Shown: piece by piece, positions 38,232-46,715 of the stretch
Layout of the letters: each line of letters starts with the position of its first letter
Position numbering within the stretch: position 1 is the stretch's first letter
Source: Variovorax davisae
GTDB taxonomy: Bacteria; Pseudomonadota; Gammaproteobacteria; Burkholderiales; Burkholderiaceae_C
DNA length: 64,000 nucleotides
NCBI RefSeq assembly: GCF_030316845.1
Contig: NZ_JASZYS010000014.1
Coordinates: 62,001-126,000 of the forward strand
Reading direction: 5' to 3'
Notes under the pieces: generated by a model
Seen by the model: the letters and a program-made list of their open reading frames with translations, nothing else
What the model was told of the DNA's origin: nothing
The model's database searches: none
Translations under genes and position numbers: made by a program

Positions 38232-38836
38232 AGATCTTTTTCTCCCCCTTCTCGCCCTACGTCCGCAAGTGCCTGGTGACGGCCCACGAGCTGGGCCTCG
38301 ATGGCCGCGTGCAACTGCTGCCGTCGAACGCCAACCCGGTCCAGCGCGACCCCGAGATCATCGCCAGCAATCCGCTGGGCAAGGTGCCGACCTTCTTCAC
38401 CGACGACGGCACCGTGCTGTACGACAGCCGCGTGATCTGCGAGTACCTGAACGAACTGGGCAACGGCGCGCTGTTTCCACGCAGCGGCGACGCACGCTGG
38501 AACACGCTGACGCTGCAGGCCCTGGGCGACGGCATCCTCGACGGCGCCCTGCTCGCGCGCTACGAGGACGTCGCCCGCCCCGAGCCGCTGCGCTGGCCCG
38601 AGTGGCGGGCCGGGCAACTGGACAAGGCCGAGACCTCGCTCGCGCACCTGTCGGCCCACCCGGCCCTCATGGCACCCGGCCGCGTGGACATCGGCACGCT
38701 GACGGTGGCCTGCGCCCTGTGGTACCTGGACCTGCGCTTCCCCGACCTGGGCTGGCGCGATCGCCATCCCGCGGTGGCGGCCTGGTACGCCGAGTTCTCG
38801 CAGCGGCCCTCGCTCCAGGCCGACTGGGCGCTCTGA
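38228..38836 (+). CDS. glutathione S-transferase family protein
   Basis: A 202-residue GST. The N-terminal thioredoxin-like domain has SPFSPYVRK (catalytic Ser/Cys position occupied by Ser), NPLGKVPTF with the cis-Pro, and DSRVICEYL for glutathione binding. A helical C-terminal domain follows. The ATG overlaps the flavoprotein stop by 4 bp. Placement directly after an enone-forming enzyme suggests it could add glutathione to, or isomerise, an unsaturated ketone; that is inference. It is the last gene of the operon. Confidence 0.9.
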   Translation: MKIFFSPFSPYVRKCLVTAHELGLDGRVQLLPSNANPVQRDPEIIASNPLGKVPTFFTDDGTVLYDSRVICEYLNELGNGALFPRSGDARWNTLTLQALGDGILDGALLARYEDVARPEPLRWPEWRAGQLDKAETSLAHLSAHPALMAPGRVDIGTLTVACALWYLDLRFPDLGWRDRHPAVAAWYAEFSQRPSLQADWAL

Positions 38837-38870
38837 CTCGAACAGCCACCCTCGCTGCGAGGCCTGCCGA

Positions 38871-38890
38871 CCTGCGCGCTGCGGCGCAGG
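38871..38890 (+). terminator. hairpin after the GST gene
   Basis: CCTGCGC and GCGCAGG make a perfect 7-bp stem with a 6-nt loop, 35 bp after the operon's last stop. No strong T-run follows, so it is only a candidate end for the ten-gene operon. The remaining sequence up to 38998 shows the Shine-Dalgarno of the next gene and nothing else recognised. Confidence 0.35.
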
Positions 38891-38998
38891 CGCGCCCTTC
38901 AATCTTGCCCTCGACTGCCGATATGAATCGATGGATGTGGCCATCGCCCGTCCGAGGCCGCACGGCGGCCTCCTCCCCATGAGATCGAAGGACAGGAA

Positions 38999-40375
38999 TT
39001 GAAGAAGACTCGAAACACGCGCCTCGGCGCCCGGTGGGCGCTGAGCGCCCTGATGGTGGCCGCCGTGACGGCATGCGGCGGGGGCGGCGGTGGCTATGGC
39101 TTCGTGCCGACCGCAGGCACGACGACCCCGGCCAGCACCCCCGCCAGCAGCACCACCACGGTCACGGGCGTGGCCGCCGTCGGCGCTCCGATCAACGGCG
39201 GGAGCGTGGAGCTGAAGTGCGCCTCGGGCGCCACGGCAGCCGCCACCACCGACGCCGACGGCGTCTGGACGGCCTCGCTCAAGAGCACCGACTATCCCTG
39301 CGTGGCGCGCGTCACGGGCACGCAGAGCATCACCAACTACGCCTCGATGCTCAACTTGTCGGTGACACCCAGCACCACCGTGCTGCATTCCGTGGTGGCC
39401 GCACCGGGCACGACGAACATCACCCCGCTCACCGACCTGATCGTGGGCATTCTCAGCGGACAGGATCCGGCGACCTGGTTCGCAAGTTCGACCAACGGGG
39501 CGCTGACCAGCCAGATCACGTCGACCGCACTGGCCGACGCGCTGGCCAAGTTCAAGCTGACGCTGGCCACGCTGCCCGGCCGGCTGGCCCTGCCCGACGG
39601 GTTCGATCCCCTCACCTCGCCGTTCAGCGCCAGGAATGGTGATGCCGGCGACGACCTGCTGGAGAGCTACCGTGCCGCCCTGGCGGCCATCGGGCTCAGC
39701 CAGGCCGAAGCAGCCACCCGTGCCGCGGCCGGCGAGGCGTTGACGCAGGAAGCCTATGTGGGGACCGCCTTCACGACGCCGAACCTCACGACCCTGCGCG
39801 TCGGTGCGGCCAAGACATTGGCGGGCACCTACACGATGTCGATCCCCGACCCCCACCGCGGAACCGTGGGGATCTCCGGCACCTACGCCTCCGACGGCAA
39901 CCTGGCCACGCTGGCGGGGATGAGCAGTTTCGTGAGCCTCGACGGCAACCGGGTCGGCGAGCTTTGCGTCTCGAACGCCGGCGTTGCGCGCAGCCAGTAC
40001 GTCTATGTCTCGGAAGACCTGGTTCCGGTCTCCGATCCGGCCGAACTGCAGGGGCAGTACTTCGCGGAATACGAGAACTGCGCACGCACCGGCACTTCGC
40101 GCTTCCTGTCGGACGGCTCGTTCGTGTTCACGGCCACCGGCCAGTCCAGCGACCCGGCGACCGCAGGCATCGCGCAGGCCTTCGCCGCAACGGGACTCGA
40201 ACAACAGAAGACCGACGGAGCCGCCGTGCTGCGTGCCAAGGCCTTCAAGTACCAGTTCGAAGGCATCACCAAGTACGTGTACGTCCTGGTCAGCTCGACG
40301 AAGGATGCCACCACGCCGGTCACCAACGGGGACCTGGACTACGTCCTGATGGGTGTTTCGGAACTGCCGAACTGA
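38999..40375 (+). CDS. putative lipoprotein, surface-exposed, unknown function
   Basis: A 458-residue protein with a lipoprotein signal peptide. The lipobox VTAC gives acylated Cys26, followed by a Gly run (GGGGGG) and a Thr/Ser/Pro linker. The segment VTGVAAVGAPINGGSVELKC looks like a carboxypeptidase-regulatory-like beta-sandwich. The rest is unrecognised, with repeated Thr/Ser-rich beta-like stretches. Translation begins with TTG at 38999 behind GGACAGGAA; no ATG lies near. It is transcribed alone, between the catabolic operon and the convergent GMC gene. Confidence 0.78.
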   Translation: MKKTRNTRLGARWALSALMVAAVTACGGGGGGYGFVPTAGTTTPASTPASSTTTVTGVAAVGAPINGGSVELKCASGATAAATTDADGVWTASLKSTDYPCVARVTGTQSITNYASMLNLSVTPSTTVLHSVVAAPGTTNITPLTDLIVGILSGQDPATWFASSTNGALTSQITSTALADALAKFKLTLATLPGRLALPDGFDPLTSPFSARNGDAGDDLLESYRAALAAIGLSQAEAATRAAAGEALTQEAYVGTAFTTPNLTTLRVGAAKTLAGTYTMSIPDPHRGTVGISGTYASDGNLATLAGMSSFVSLDGNRVGELCVSNAGVARSQYVYVSEDLVPVSDPAELQGQYFAEYENCARTGTSRFLSDGSFVFTATGQSSDPATAGIAQAFAATGLEQQKTDGAAVLRAKAFKYQFEGITKYVYVLVSSTKDATTPVTNGDLDYVLMGVSELPN

Positions 40376-40415
40376 CACCCGCCGCACGGCTGCGCGGCCT
40401 TGACGCTTGCTCGGG

Positions 40416-42026
40416 TCAGGCGCCGCGCAACACCAGGTCGGCACCCTTCTCGCCGATGAGGATGGCCGCCGCATTGGTGTTGGCCGACGTCATCGTGGGC
40501 ATCACCGAGGCGTCGATCACGCGCAGGCCCTGCACGCCGCGCACGCGCAAGCGTGCATCGACGACCGAACGCGTGTCGCCGCCCATGCGGCAGGTGCCGA
40601 CCGGGTGGAACACGGTGCCGCCCTTGGCGCGAGCGAACTGCGCGAGATCCTCGTCGCTGCGAAGCGAATTGCCCGGCAGGTGTTCGACGCCGGTCACCAG
40701 GCCGCGGAAAGCCGGCTGCGCGTAGATGTCGCGCAGGGTCTTGAGGCCCTCGACCAGCACGCGAATGTCGTGCGGCTCGGTGAGGTAGTTGGACACGATG
40801 CGCGGCGGCGCCAGCGGATCGGCCGAACGCAGCGACACCGTGCCGCGCGACTCGGGCCGGCATTGCGCCGCCGAGGCCGAAAAACCCGAGAAGCGGTGCA
40901 GTGCGTCGCCCGGCTTGTCGACCGACAGCGGCATCACGTTGAACAGCACGTCGGCGCGCGCGTCCTTGGCAACCGCGCTGCGGACCATGCCGCCGACCTG
41001 GCCCGCGCCCACCGTGAGGGGCCCGCGCTGGCCGAACAGCCATTGCGCACCCATGCGCGCGAGCCCCAGCGGACTGCGCACCTGGTCGTTGAGCGACATC
41101 CGTTCGCGCAGCTTGACGATCACCCGTGCCTGGTAGTGGTCCTGCAGGTTGGCGCCGACCTCGGGGGCGTCCATGCGCACCGCAATGCCGTGCCGGCGCA
41201 GCATGGCGGCGGGCCCGATGCCCGACAACTGAAGCAGCTGCGGGCTTTGCAGCGCACCGGCGGCCAGGATCACCTCGCCATCCGCCACGGCGCGGCGGAG
41301 CACCCCGTCTTCGAGCCATTCCACGCCGCTCGCGCGGCCCCCTTCGATGACCACGCGCGTCACATGCACGCCGGTGCGCACCCGCAGGTTCGGCCGCGCC
41401 ATGGCGGGCTGCAGGAATGCGACGGCCGCATCGCAGCGCCAGTGGCCGCGCAAGGTGAGCTGGTAGGCGCCCAGGCCCTGGTCCTGGGCGCCGTTGAAGT
41501 CGTCGCTGGCCGCAAAGCCCGCCTGCGCGCCCGCTCGGAGCCAGGCCGCGCAATAGGGATGGTCGTTGCGCAGGTCGGACACGCCGAGCTCGCCGCCGGC
41601 GCCGTGGTATTCGCTCTCGCCGCCCGCGTAGCGCTCGGACTTCTTGAAGAAAGGCAGCACCTCGCGGTAGCCCCAGCCCTCGGCGCCGGCGCGCGCCCAA
41701 TCGTCGAAGTCGGCGTGCTGGCCGCGGATGTAGATCAGCCCGTTGATGGCGCTGGACCCCCCGAGCACCCGCCCGCGCGGCCAGACGATGCTGCGATGGC
41801 CCGTCTGGCCCTGCGGCTCGACCTCGAACTGCCAGGAAAAACGCGGGTCGTAGATCGAGCGGAAGTAGCCGACCGGCAGGCGCAGCCAGAAATGGCCGCC
41901 GGCGCCGCCGGCTTCCAGCAGCAGCACGCGACGGCCCGCACCGCTGAGCCGGTTGGCCAGCACGCAGCCGGCCGAACCGGCGCCGACGATGATGTGGTCG
42001 AAGCCTTCGCGGGCCGCCGTCGTCAT
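40416..42026 (-). CDS. GMC family FAD oxidoreductase
   Basis: A 536-residue GMC oxidoreductase without export signal. FAD motif DHIIVGAGSAGCVLANRL is at residues ~9-27. GRVLGGSSAINGLIYIRG follows. The catalytic His is in VFHPVGTCRMGG and the Asn in TSANTNAAAILIGEKG. It is closer to typical choline/alcohol dehydrogenases than the Tat-linked GMC at 2981. Its ATG overlaps the stop of the ABC binding-protein gene by 4 bp, so it is the last gene of the importer operon. It probably oxidises the imported compound. Confidence 0.92.
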   Translation of the reverse strand: MTTAAREGFDHIIVGAGSAGCVLANRLSGAGRRVLLLEAGGAGGHFWLRLPVGYFRSIYDPRFSWQFEVEPQGQTGHRSIVWPRGRVLGGSSAINGLIYIRGQHADFDDWARAGAEGWGYREVLPFFKKSERYAGGESEYHGAGGELGVSDLRNDHPYCAAWLRAGAQAGFAASDDFNGAQDQGLGAYQLTLRGHWRCDAAVAFLQPAMARPNLRVRTGVHVTRVVIEGGRASGVEWLEDGVLRRAVADGEVILAAGALQSPQLLQLSGIGPAAMLRRHGIAVRMDAPEVGANLQDHYQARVIVKLRERMSLNDQVRSPLGLARMGAQWLFGQRGPLTVGAGQVGGMVRSAVAKDARADVLFNVMPLSVDKPGDALHRFSGFSASAAQCRPESRGTVSLRSADPLAPPRIVSNYLTEPHDIRVLVEGLKTLRDIYAQPAFRGLVTGVEHLPGNSLRSDEDLAQFARAKGGTVFHPVGTCRMGGDTRSVVDARLRVRGVQGLRVIDASVMPTMTSANTNAAAILIGEKGADLVLRGA

Positions 42027-43027
42027 GCCTTCACAAGGGCCGTGAACAGCGTCGGGTCGAAGTACTGCTGCGCCTTCAGCGCATTGGGAATGTTGGCGGT
42101 CTGGACGAAGAAGTCCGTCACCTGCTGCAGCCATTGCGTGACGGTGCCGTCGGTGTACTTGGCACGCCACTCGGCCGACGAGTAGTACTTGGAGGCCTTG
42201 AACTGCTCCCTGAACTCGGCCAGCGGCACTTCCTTGTACTGCGTCTTCTGCAGTTGCTCGGCCGCGGCGTCGGGGCTGGACACGATCTGCTCGTTGGCCG
42301 GCAGCCAGCCCGCGATGAGCTTGCCGAGGACGGCCTTGTTCTTCTCGTAGTAGTCGTTGCGCGCGGCCCAGCCGCCGACGATCGCGGCCTGCGGGAAGAA
42401 GGCCGAGGCATCGACGATCTTGCGTGCACCGGGCAGCTTCTGCCGCACCACCGAGTCGAAGGGAGACCAGAGGGCCACTGCCGGCACGGCGCCGGAAATC
42501 ACGGAAGTCACGGCCTCGGACATGCGTTGATTGACGAGCTGCACATCCTTGGCCGGATCCAGGCCGGCGGAGCGCAGCGCGCGGTCGAGGAACACGTGCG
42601 CCGTGGTGCCCGTGGTGGTGGAGATCTGCTTGCCCTTGAGGTCGGCGAGGCTGTTGATGCCGGAATCGCCGCGCACCCAGAGCTGGGCGGTCGCGTACTC
42701 GATGTTGTTGATCAGAAAGACCTTGCCCTGCCCGCGCGCCGGGAAGTTGGACAACACGGCGCCCGTGGCCAGCACGTCGAGGCTGCCGCCGATCATCGCC
42801 TGGAACAACTCCAGCCCGGTGGTGAACTGAATGGGCTCCAGCTCGAGCCCCTGCTTCGCGAAGCTGCCCGCCTGGATGCCCAGCCAGAGCTGGCCGTCGA
42901 CGGCCGGCGTGTGCAGGTAGCCGACCTTGACCTTGGTGCGCGACTGGGCGAGGGCCGGAAGCCCGATGCCGAGGGCCGCGGTCGCGGCGACGGTGTGGCG
43001 GATGAAGCTTCTGCGTTGGATGGGCAT
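42023..43027 (-). CDS. NitT/TauT (SsuA-like) ABC transporter substrate-binding protein
   Basis: A 334-residue periplasmic binding protein. Residues 1-27 carry a twin-arginine-type signal (QRRSFIRHTVAATAALG). The mature protein follows the aliphatic-sulfonate/nitrate/taurine pattern: VKVGYLHTPAVDGQLWLGIQ, MIGGSLDVLATG, LKGKQISTTTGTTAH and AVPAVALWSPF. Ligand cannot be deduced; no sulfonatase gene is near. It is encoded after the ATPase and before the GMC oxidoreductase. Confidence 0.88.
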   Translation of the reverse strand: MPIQRRSFIRHTVAATAALGIGLPALAQSRTKVKVGYLHTPAVDGQLWLGIQAGSFAKQGLELEPIQFTTGLELFQAMIGGSLDVLATGAVLSNFPARGQGKVFLINNIEYATAQLWVRGDSGINSLADLKGKQISTTTGTTAHVFLDRALRSAGLDPAKDVQLVNQRMSEAVTSVISGAVPAVALWSPFDSVVRQKLPGARKIVDASAFFPQAAIVGGWAARNDYYEKNKAVLGKLIAGWLPANEQIVSSPDAAAEQLQKTQYKEVPLAEFREQFKASKYYSSAEWRAKYTDGTVTQWLQQVTDFFVQTANIPNALKAQQYFDPTLFTALVKA

Positions 43028-43060
43028 GGGGGAGTCTCCTGGGTTGAAAGCGGCAAGGAT

Positions 43061-43888
43061 TCAATCGGCCATGCGCAGGGTCTGGCGGGCCTGCGCTGCG
43101 TATTCCTGCATCACCAGTTCGTGGATCTGCGCGCGCAGGACGCCGAAGCGCGGGTCCGCGTGCACGTTCTCCGCCCGCGGGTAGCCGAACGGCACGTCGA
43201 TCACGGTGCGGATGCGTGCCGGCCGCGCCGTCACCACCACGATGCGCGAGGACAGGTAGATCGCCTCCTCGACCGAGTGCGTGATCAGCAGCACGGTCTT
43301 GCCTTCGGTCTGCAGGACCTCGAGCAGCAGGTCCTGCATCGCGCTGCGGGTCTGGGCGTCGAGCGCGCCGAAGGGCTCGTCCATCAGCAGGAACTGCGGC
43401 CGCACCGCGTAGGCACGCGCGATCGCGAGCCGCTGGCGCATGCCGCCCGAGAGATGCTTGGGGAAATGGTCGGCGAAGTCCGCAAGGCCCATCAGCGCCA
43501 TGTAGCGCTCGACGATGGCCTGGTGCTCCGGCTTCGGGATCTTGTTGCCCGCGAGCTTGAGGCCGAAGGCGATGTTCTGCCGCACCGTGAGCCAGGGGAA
43601 GACGCCGTACTCCTGGAAGATCACGCCGCGGTCCGGGCCGGGACCGCGAACCGGCTGGCCGTCGAGCAGCACCTGCCCGGCGCTGGGCTGCACGAAGCCG
43701 CCGAGGATGTTCATGAGCGTCGTCTTGCCGCATCCCGAAGGCCCGATGATCGACACGAACTCGCCCTGGCGGATGTCGAGCGACACGCCGTCGAGCACCC
43801 GCATCGGGCCCTGCGCGGTGGGGAAGTCCACCGACACGTCGCGGAAGGAGACGCGCACCGGCGCCTCGGTCTGGGTGGGCAGGGTCAT
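43061..43888 (-). CDS. NitT/TauT-type ABC transporter ATP-binding protein
   Basis: A 275-residue ATPase of the SsuB/TauB kind. It has Walker A GPSGCGKTT, Q-loop FQEYGVFPW, signature LSGGMRQRLAIARA, Walker B FLLMDEPFGALD and the H-switch THSVEEA. The ATG at 43886-43888 overlaps the end of the permease gene by 4 bp. The binding protein follows 33 bp downstream. Confidence 0.93.
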   Translation of the reverse strand: MTLPTQTEAPVRVSFRDVSVDFPTAQGPMRVLDGVSLDIRQGEFVSIIGPSGCGKTTLMNILGGFVQPSAGQVLLDGQPVRGPGPDRGVIFQEYGVFPWLTVRQNIAFGLKLAGNKIPKPEHQAIVERYMALMGLADFADHFPKHLSGGMRQRLAIARAYAVRPQFLLMDEPFGALDAQTRSAMQDLLLEVLQTEGKTVLLITHSVEEAIYLSSRIVVVTARPARIRTVIDVPFGYPRAENVHADPRFGVLRAQIHELVMQEYAAQARQTLRMAD

Positions 43889-44655
43889 GCGATGCGGTCC
43901 TGCCAGGCCACCAGGCGGCGGCTCAGGGCGCGCAGCAGCAGGTCCATGACCAGCGCGATGAAGCCGATGCAGATGATGCCCACGTAGATGATGTCGAGCT
44001 GGAAGAAAGCGGACGCGTTCTGGATCAGCGCGCCCAGCCCCTGCTGCGCGGCGATCAGCTCGGAGGCCACCAGCGTGGCCCAGGCCACGCCCAGCGCCAC
44101 CCGGACCGCCGTGAGGATGTGCGGCACCGTCAGCGGCACGATCACCTTGGCGAAGATCTCGAAGTCGTTGGCGCCCAGCGTGCGCGCCACGCGCACGTAG
44201 ATCGGGCTGATCTGCGCGATGCCTTCGTACATCACGATCACGCCGGCGAAGAAGGAGGCGTAGAAGAGGATCGCCGTCTTGGCCGCCTCGCCGATGCCGA
44301 AGTACACGATCACCAGCGGGATCAGCGCGATCGGCGGCAGGGCGCGGAAGAAGTTGATCACCGGATCCACGAAGGTGCGCAGGCTCTTGTACCAGCCCAG
44401 GCAGAACCCCACCGGCACCGCCAGCAGCGTGCCCAGCGTGACGCCGATGAACACCCGCTGCGTGGACATCCAGACGTCGAGCGGCAAGCGGTCGCGCGCC
44501 AGCTCGACGAACTTGGCCGCCACCTGGTGCGGGGCCGGCACCAGCGCGGGGTTCACCAGGCCGCTGGCGCGCACCGCGTACCAGGCCAGCAGCAGCACCA
44601 GCCAGGGCGCGAGAATCAGGGCGGCACGCCGGGGCGCCGAGTGCGATGGCGTCAA
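43885..44655 (-). CDS. NitT/TauT-type ABC transporter permease
   Basis: A 256-residue permease with about six membrane segments. The binding-protein-dependent transport motif is near residue 145 (RVARTLGANDFEIFAKVIVP), matching the EAA loop. FFRALPPIALIPLVIVYFGIGE is typical of SsuC/TauC. First gene of the four-gene minus-strand operon, 146 bp from the divergent GntR regulator. Confidence 0.92.
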   Translation of the reverse strand: MTPSHSAPRRAALILAPWLVLLLAWYAVRASGLVNPALVPAPHQVAAKFVELARDRLPLDVWMSTQRVFIGVTLGTLLAVPVGFCLGWYKSLRTFVDPVINFFRALPPIALIPLVIVYFGIGEAAKTAILFYASFFAGVIVMYEGIAQISPIYVRVARTLGANDFEIFAKVIVPLTVPHILTAVRVALGVAWATLVASELIAAQQGLGALIQNASAFFQLDIIYVGIICIGFIALVMDLLLRALSRRLVAWQDRIA

Positions 44656-44717
44656 AACGGGTCTCCTGGAAGCATGGCCGGTGGCCGTGTTGTTGTGCGC
44701 GATGAGTCAAGTCATAC

Positions 44718-44748
44718 TATAGACCAGACCTTTAGCTGACCAGTCCAG
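44718..44748. promoter_or_regulatory. GACCAG direct repeats between ABC operon and GntR(UTRA) gene
   Basis: GACCAGACC (44722-44730) and GACCAGTCC (44738-44746) are direct repeats 16 bp apart, preceded by TATA in an otherwise GC-rich gap. They lie 55-80 bp from the GntR start and 60-90 bp from the permease start. They are candidate sites for the adjacent HutC-type regulator; the assignment is positional. Confidence 0.35.
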
Positions 44749-44801
44749 GCCGACCTGCCGGCGTTCGACTTTTTCCGCATAAGCTTCTGCGCCTGACCAC
44801 C

Positions 44802-45530
44802 ATGTCCGCCCTGCACTTTTCCGCCAGCCCGATCCCCCGCTACCTGCAGGTGGCCGACGTGCTGCGCCAGCGCATCGCGCGCGGCCTGTGGAGCCAGGGG
44901 CATCGGCTGCCGTCGCTGGAAGAACTGGGCGCGGAGTTCGGCGTGGCGCGCGTCACCATGCGCCAGGCGATCGACCTGCTGGCGCGCGACGGCCTGGTCT
45001 CTCCGCAGCAGGGCCGCGGCACCTTCGTGACCGGACGCCCCGCCAACGAGCGCTGGCTCAACGTGGTGACCACGCTCGACGAGCTGGCCCGCATGTACCG
45101 CGACACCGAACCGCAGATCGTCAACATCGACGAGTCGACCACCGCACCCGCGCTGCGTCCCGACGAAGGCACGCCGGTCGAGCGCTACGTGTTCATGCGC
45201 CGGGTGCACTCGCGCGACGGCCAGCCGTACTGCGTGATCAACATCCATCTCGACGAGCGCATCTTCCGCCGCAGCCCCAGGCGCTTCCGCGACGAAACCG
45301 TGATCCCCCTGCTGGCCTCGATGAAGCGCGTGACCATCGCGCACGCGCACCAGGTGCTGACCATCGGCACGGCCGACCTGGAGGTCGCCCACCTGCTCGG
45401 CGTGCCCGTCAACGCCCCGGTGGCCGAGGTGCGCCGCGTGTTCCGCGATGAAGCCGACCGCGTGATCTACTTCGCCGAGGTGACCTATCGTGGCGATGCG
45501 ATCCACGTCGAAATGAACCTCAAGCCATGA
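44802..45530 (+). CDS. GntR family regulator, HutC/UTRA subfamily
   Basis: A 242-residue regulator. The winged helix is at residues ~10-76 (YLQVADVLRQRIARGLW, LGAEFGVARVTMRQAIDLLARDGLV, GRGTFV). The UTRA ligand domain (~95-240) shows the usual YVFMRRVHSRDGQPYCV and the end block VEVRRVFRDEADRVIYF-like strand. It is divergent from the ABC/GMC operon and overlaps the downstream enolase-superfamily gene by 4 bp, so it likely controls both sides. Confidence 0.92.
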   Translation: MSALHFSASPIPRYLQVADVLRQRIARGLWSQGHRLPSLEELGAEFGVARVTMRQAIDLLARDGLVSPQQGRGTFVTGRPANERWLNVVTTLDELARMYRDTEPQIVNIDESTTAPALRPDEGTPVERYVFMRRVHSRDGQPYCVINIHLDERIFRRSPRRFRDETVIPLLASMKRVTIAHAHQVLTIGTADLEVAHLLGVPVNAPVAEVRRVFRDEADRVIYFAEVTYRGDAIHVEMNLKP

Positions 45531-46687
45531 CCCGGATCCCCCCGCTGCCCGCCAACGCCCTCACCCTGGCCCGACTCGAGGCGCTGGTCTTCCGCTATCC
45601 GGTGACGACGCCGGTGCGCACGTCCTTCGGCGTCATGCACGACAGGCCGGCCGTGTTCGTGCGCGCGGAGGATGTGGATGGCGCCGTCGGCTGGGGCGAG
45701 ATCTGGTGCAACTTCCCCGGCTGCGGCGCGGAGCACCGGGCGCGCCTGCTGGACACGGTGATGGCGCCGCTGCTGCTCGGCCAGCCGTTCGCGGGGCCGG
45801 CGCACGCCTGGGCGACGCTCACCGAACGCACGGCGGTGCTGGCCATCCAGTCGGGCGAGCCGGGGCCGATCGCGCAGACGATCGCCGGCATCGACCTGGC
45901 GCTGTGGGACCTGAGCGCGCGCCGCGCCGGCCAGCCCCTGTACCGGCACCTGGGCGGCACCCGCGGCAGCGTCCCGGTCTATGCGAGCGGGATCAATCCC
46001 GACCAGCCCGAGCGGATGGCGCTGCGCCGGCGCGACGAGGGCTACCGCGCCTTCAAGCTCAAGATCGGCTTCGGGCAGCAGCGCGACCTCGCCAACCTCG
46101 ATGCGATGCGGCGCTCGCTGGGCGACGATGCCGAGCTGATGGTGGACGCCAACCAGAGCTGGACCTTGGCCGAGGCGCAGCGCATGGCACCGCTGCTCGC
46201 GCCCTACGCGCTGCGCTGGCTCGAAGAACCCCTGCGCGCCGACCGTCCCTGGAGCGAATGGCAGGCGCTCAAGGCCAGCACCGGGATGGCGCTGGCGGCG
46301 GGGGAAAACCTCGCGGGCGATGACGCCTTCGACGCCGCGCTGGCGGCCGGCGTGCTGTCGGTGCTGCAGCCCGACGCCGCCAAGTGGGGCGGCATCTCGG
46401 CCGGCCTGCCGGTCATTCGACGCGCCCAGGCCGCCGGGTTGCGCTATTGCCCGCACTACCTGGGCGCCGGCGTGGGCTTGCTGGCTTCGGCACACCTGCT
46501 GGCGGCGGCGGGCGGCGACGGCCTGCTGGAGGTGGATGCCAACGACAACCCTCTGCGCACGGAAGTGGCCCCGGCCTTCCAGCAGTTGCGCGAGGACGGG
46601 CGCGCCAGCCTGGGCGAGGCGCCGGGCATCGGGGTGGAACCGGACGTGGGCCGGATCTCCGAGGCCATCCGTGCCGCGTGCGGCTGA
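45527..46687 (+). CDS. enolase superfamily enzyme (mandelate racemase / muconate lactonizing type)
   Basis: A 386-residue enolase-superfamily protein. The N-terminal capping domain has TPVRTSFGVMHDRPAVFVR. The barrel has the KxK pair in FKLKIGFG, metal ligands in MVDANQSW, WLEEPL and AAGENLAG, QPDAAKWGGIS, and a late His in YCPHYLGAGVG. Members abstract a proton alpha to a carboxylate, giving racemisation, dehydration or cycloisomerisation. The KxK plus late His mix does not fix which. Translationally coupled to the GntR regulator, so the ABC/GMC operon and this enzyme probably form one acid or sugar-acid pathway. Confidence 0.9.
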   Translation: MTRIPPLPANALTLARLEALVFRYPVTTPVRTSFGVMHDRPAVFVRAEDVDGAVGWGEIWCNFPGCGAEHRARLLDTVMAPLLLGQPFAGPAHAWATLTERTAVLAIQSGEPGPIAQTIAGIDLALWDLSARRAGQPLYRHLGGTRGSVPVYASGINPDQPERMALRRRDEGYRAFKLKIGFGQQRDLANLDAMRRSLGDDAELMVDANQSWTLAEAQRMAPLLAPYALRWLEEPLRADRPWSEWQALKASTGMALAAGENLAGDDAFDAALAAGVLSVLQPDAAKWGGISAGLPVIRRAQAAGLRYCPHYLGAGVGLLASAHLLAAAGGDGLLEVDANDNPLRTEVAPAFQQLREDGRASLGEAPGIGVEPDVGRISEAIRAACG

Positions 46688-46715
46688 GCGCGCCCGACGG
46701 CCGAATCGAGCAGAC

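Noticed and set aside
29464..38836. Interpretation as a lignin beta-aryl-ether (LigDEFG-like) operon because SDRs and a GST co-occur
   Set aside because: The GST lacks visible LigE/LigF features and the KstD-type flavoprotein has no place in that pathway.
42023..44655. Calling the ABC importer a sulfonate transporter (ssuABC)
   Set aside because: The family fits, but no monooxygenase (ssuD), desulfonating or sulfur-regulated gene is nearby; the ligand stays open.
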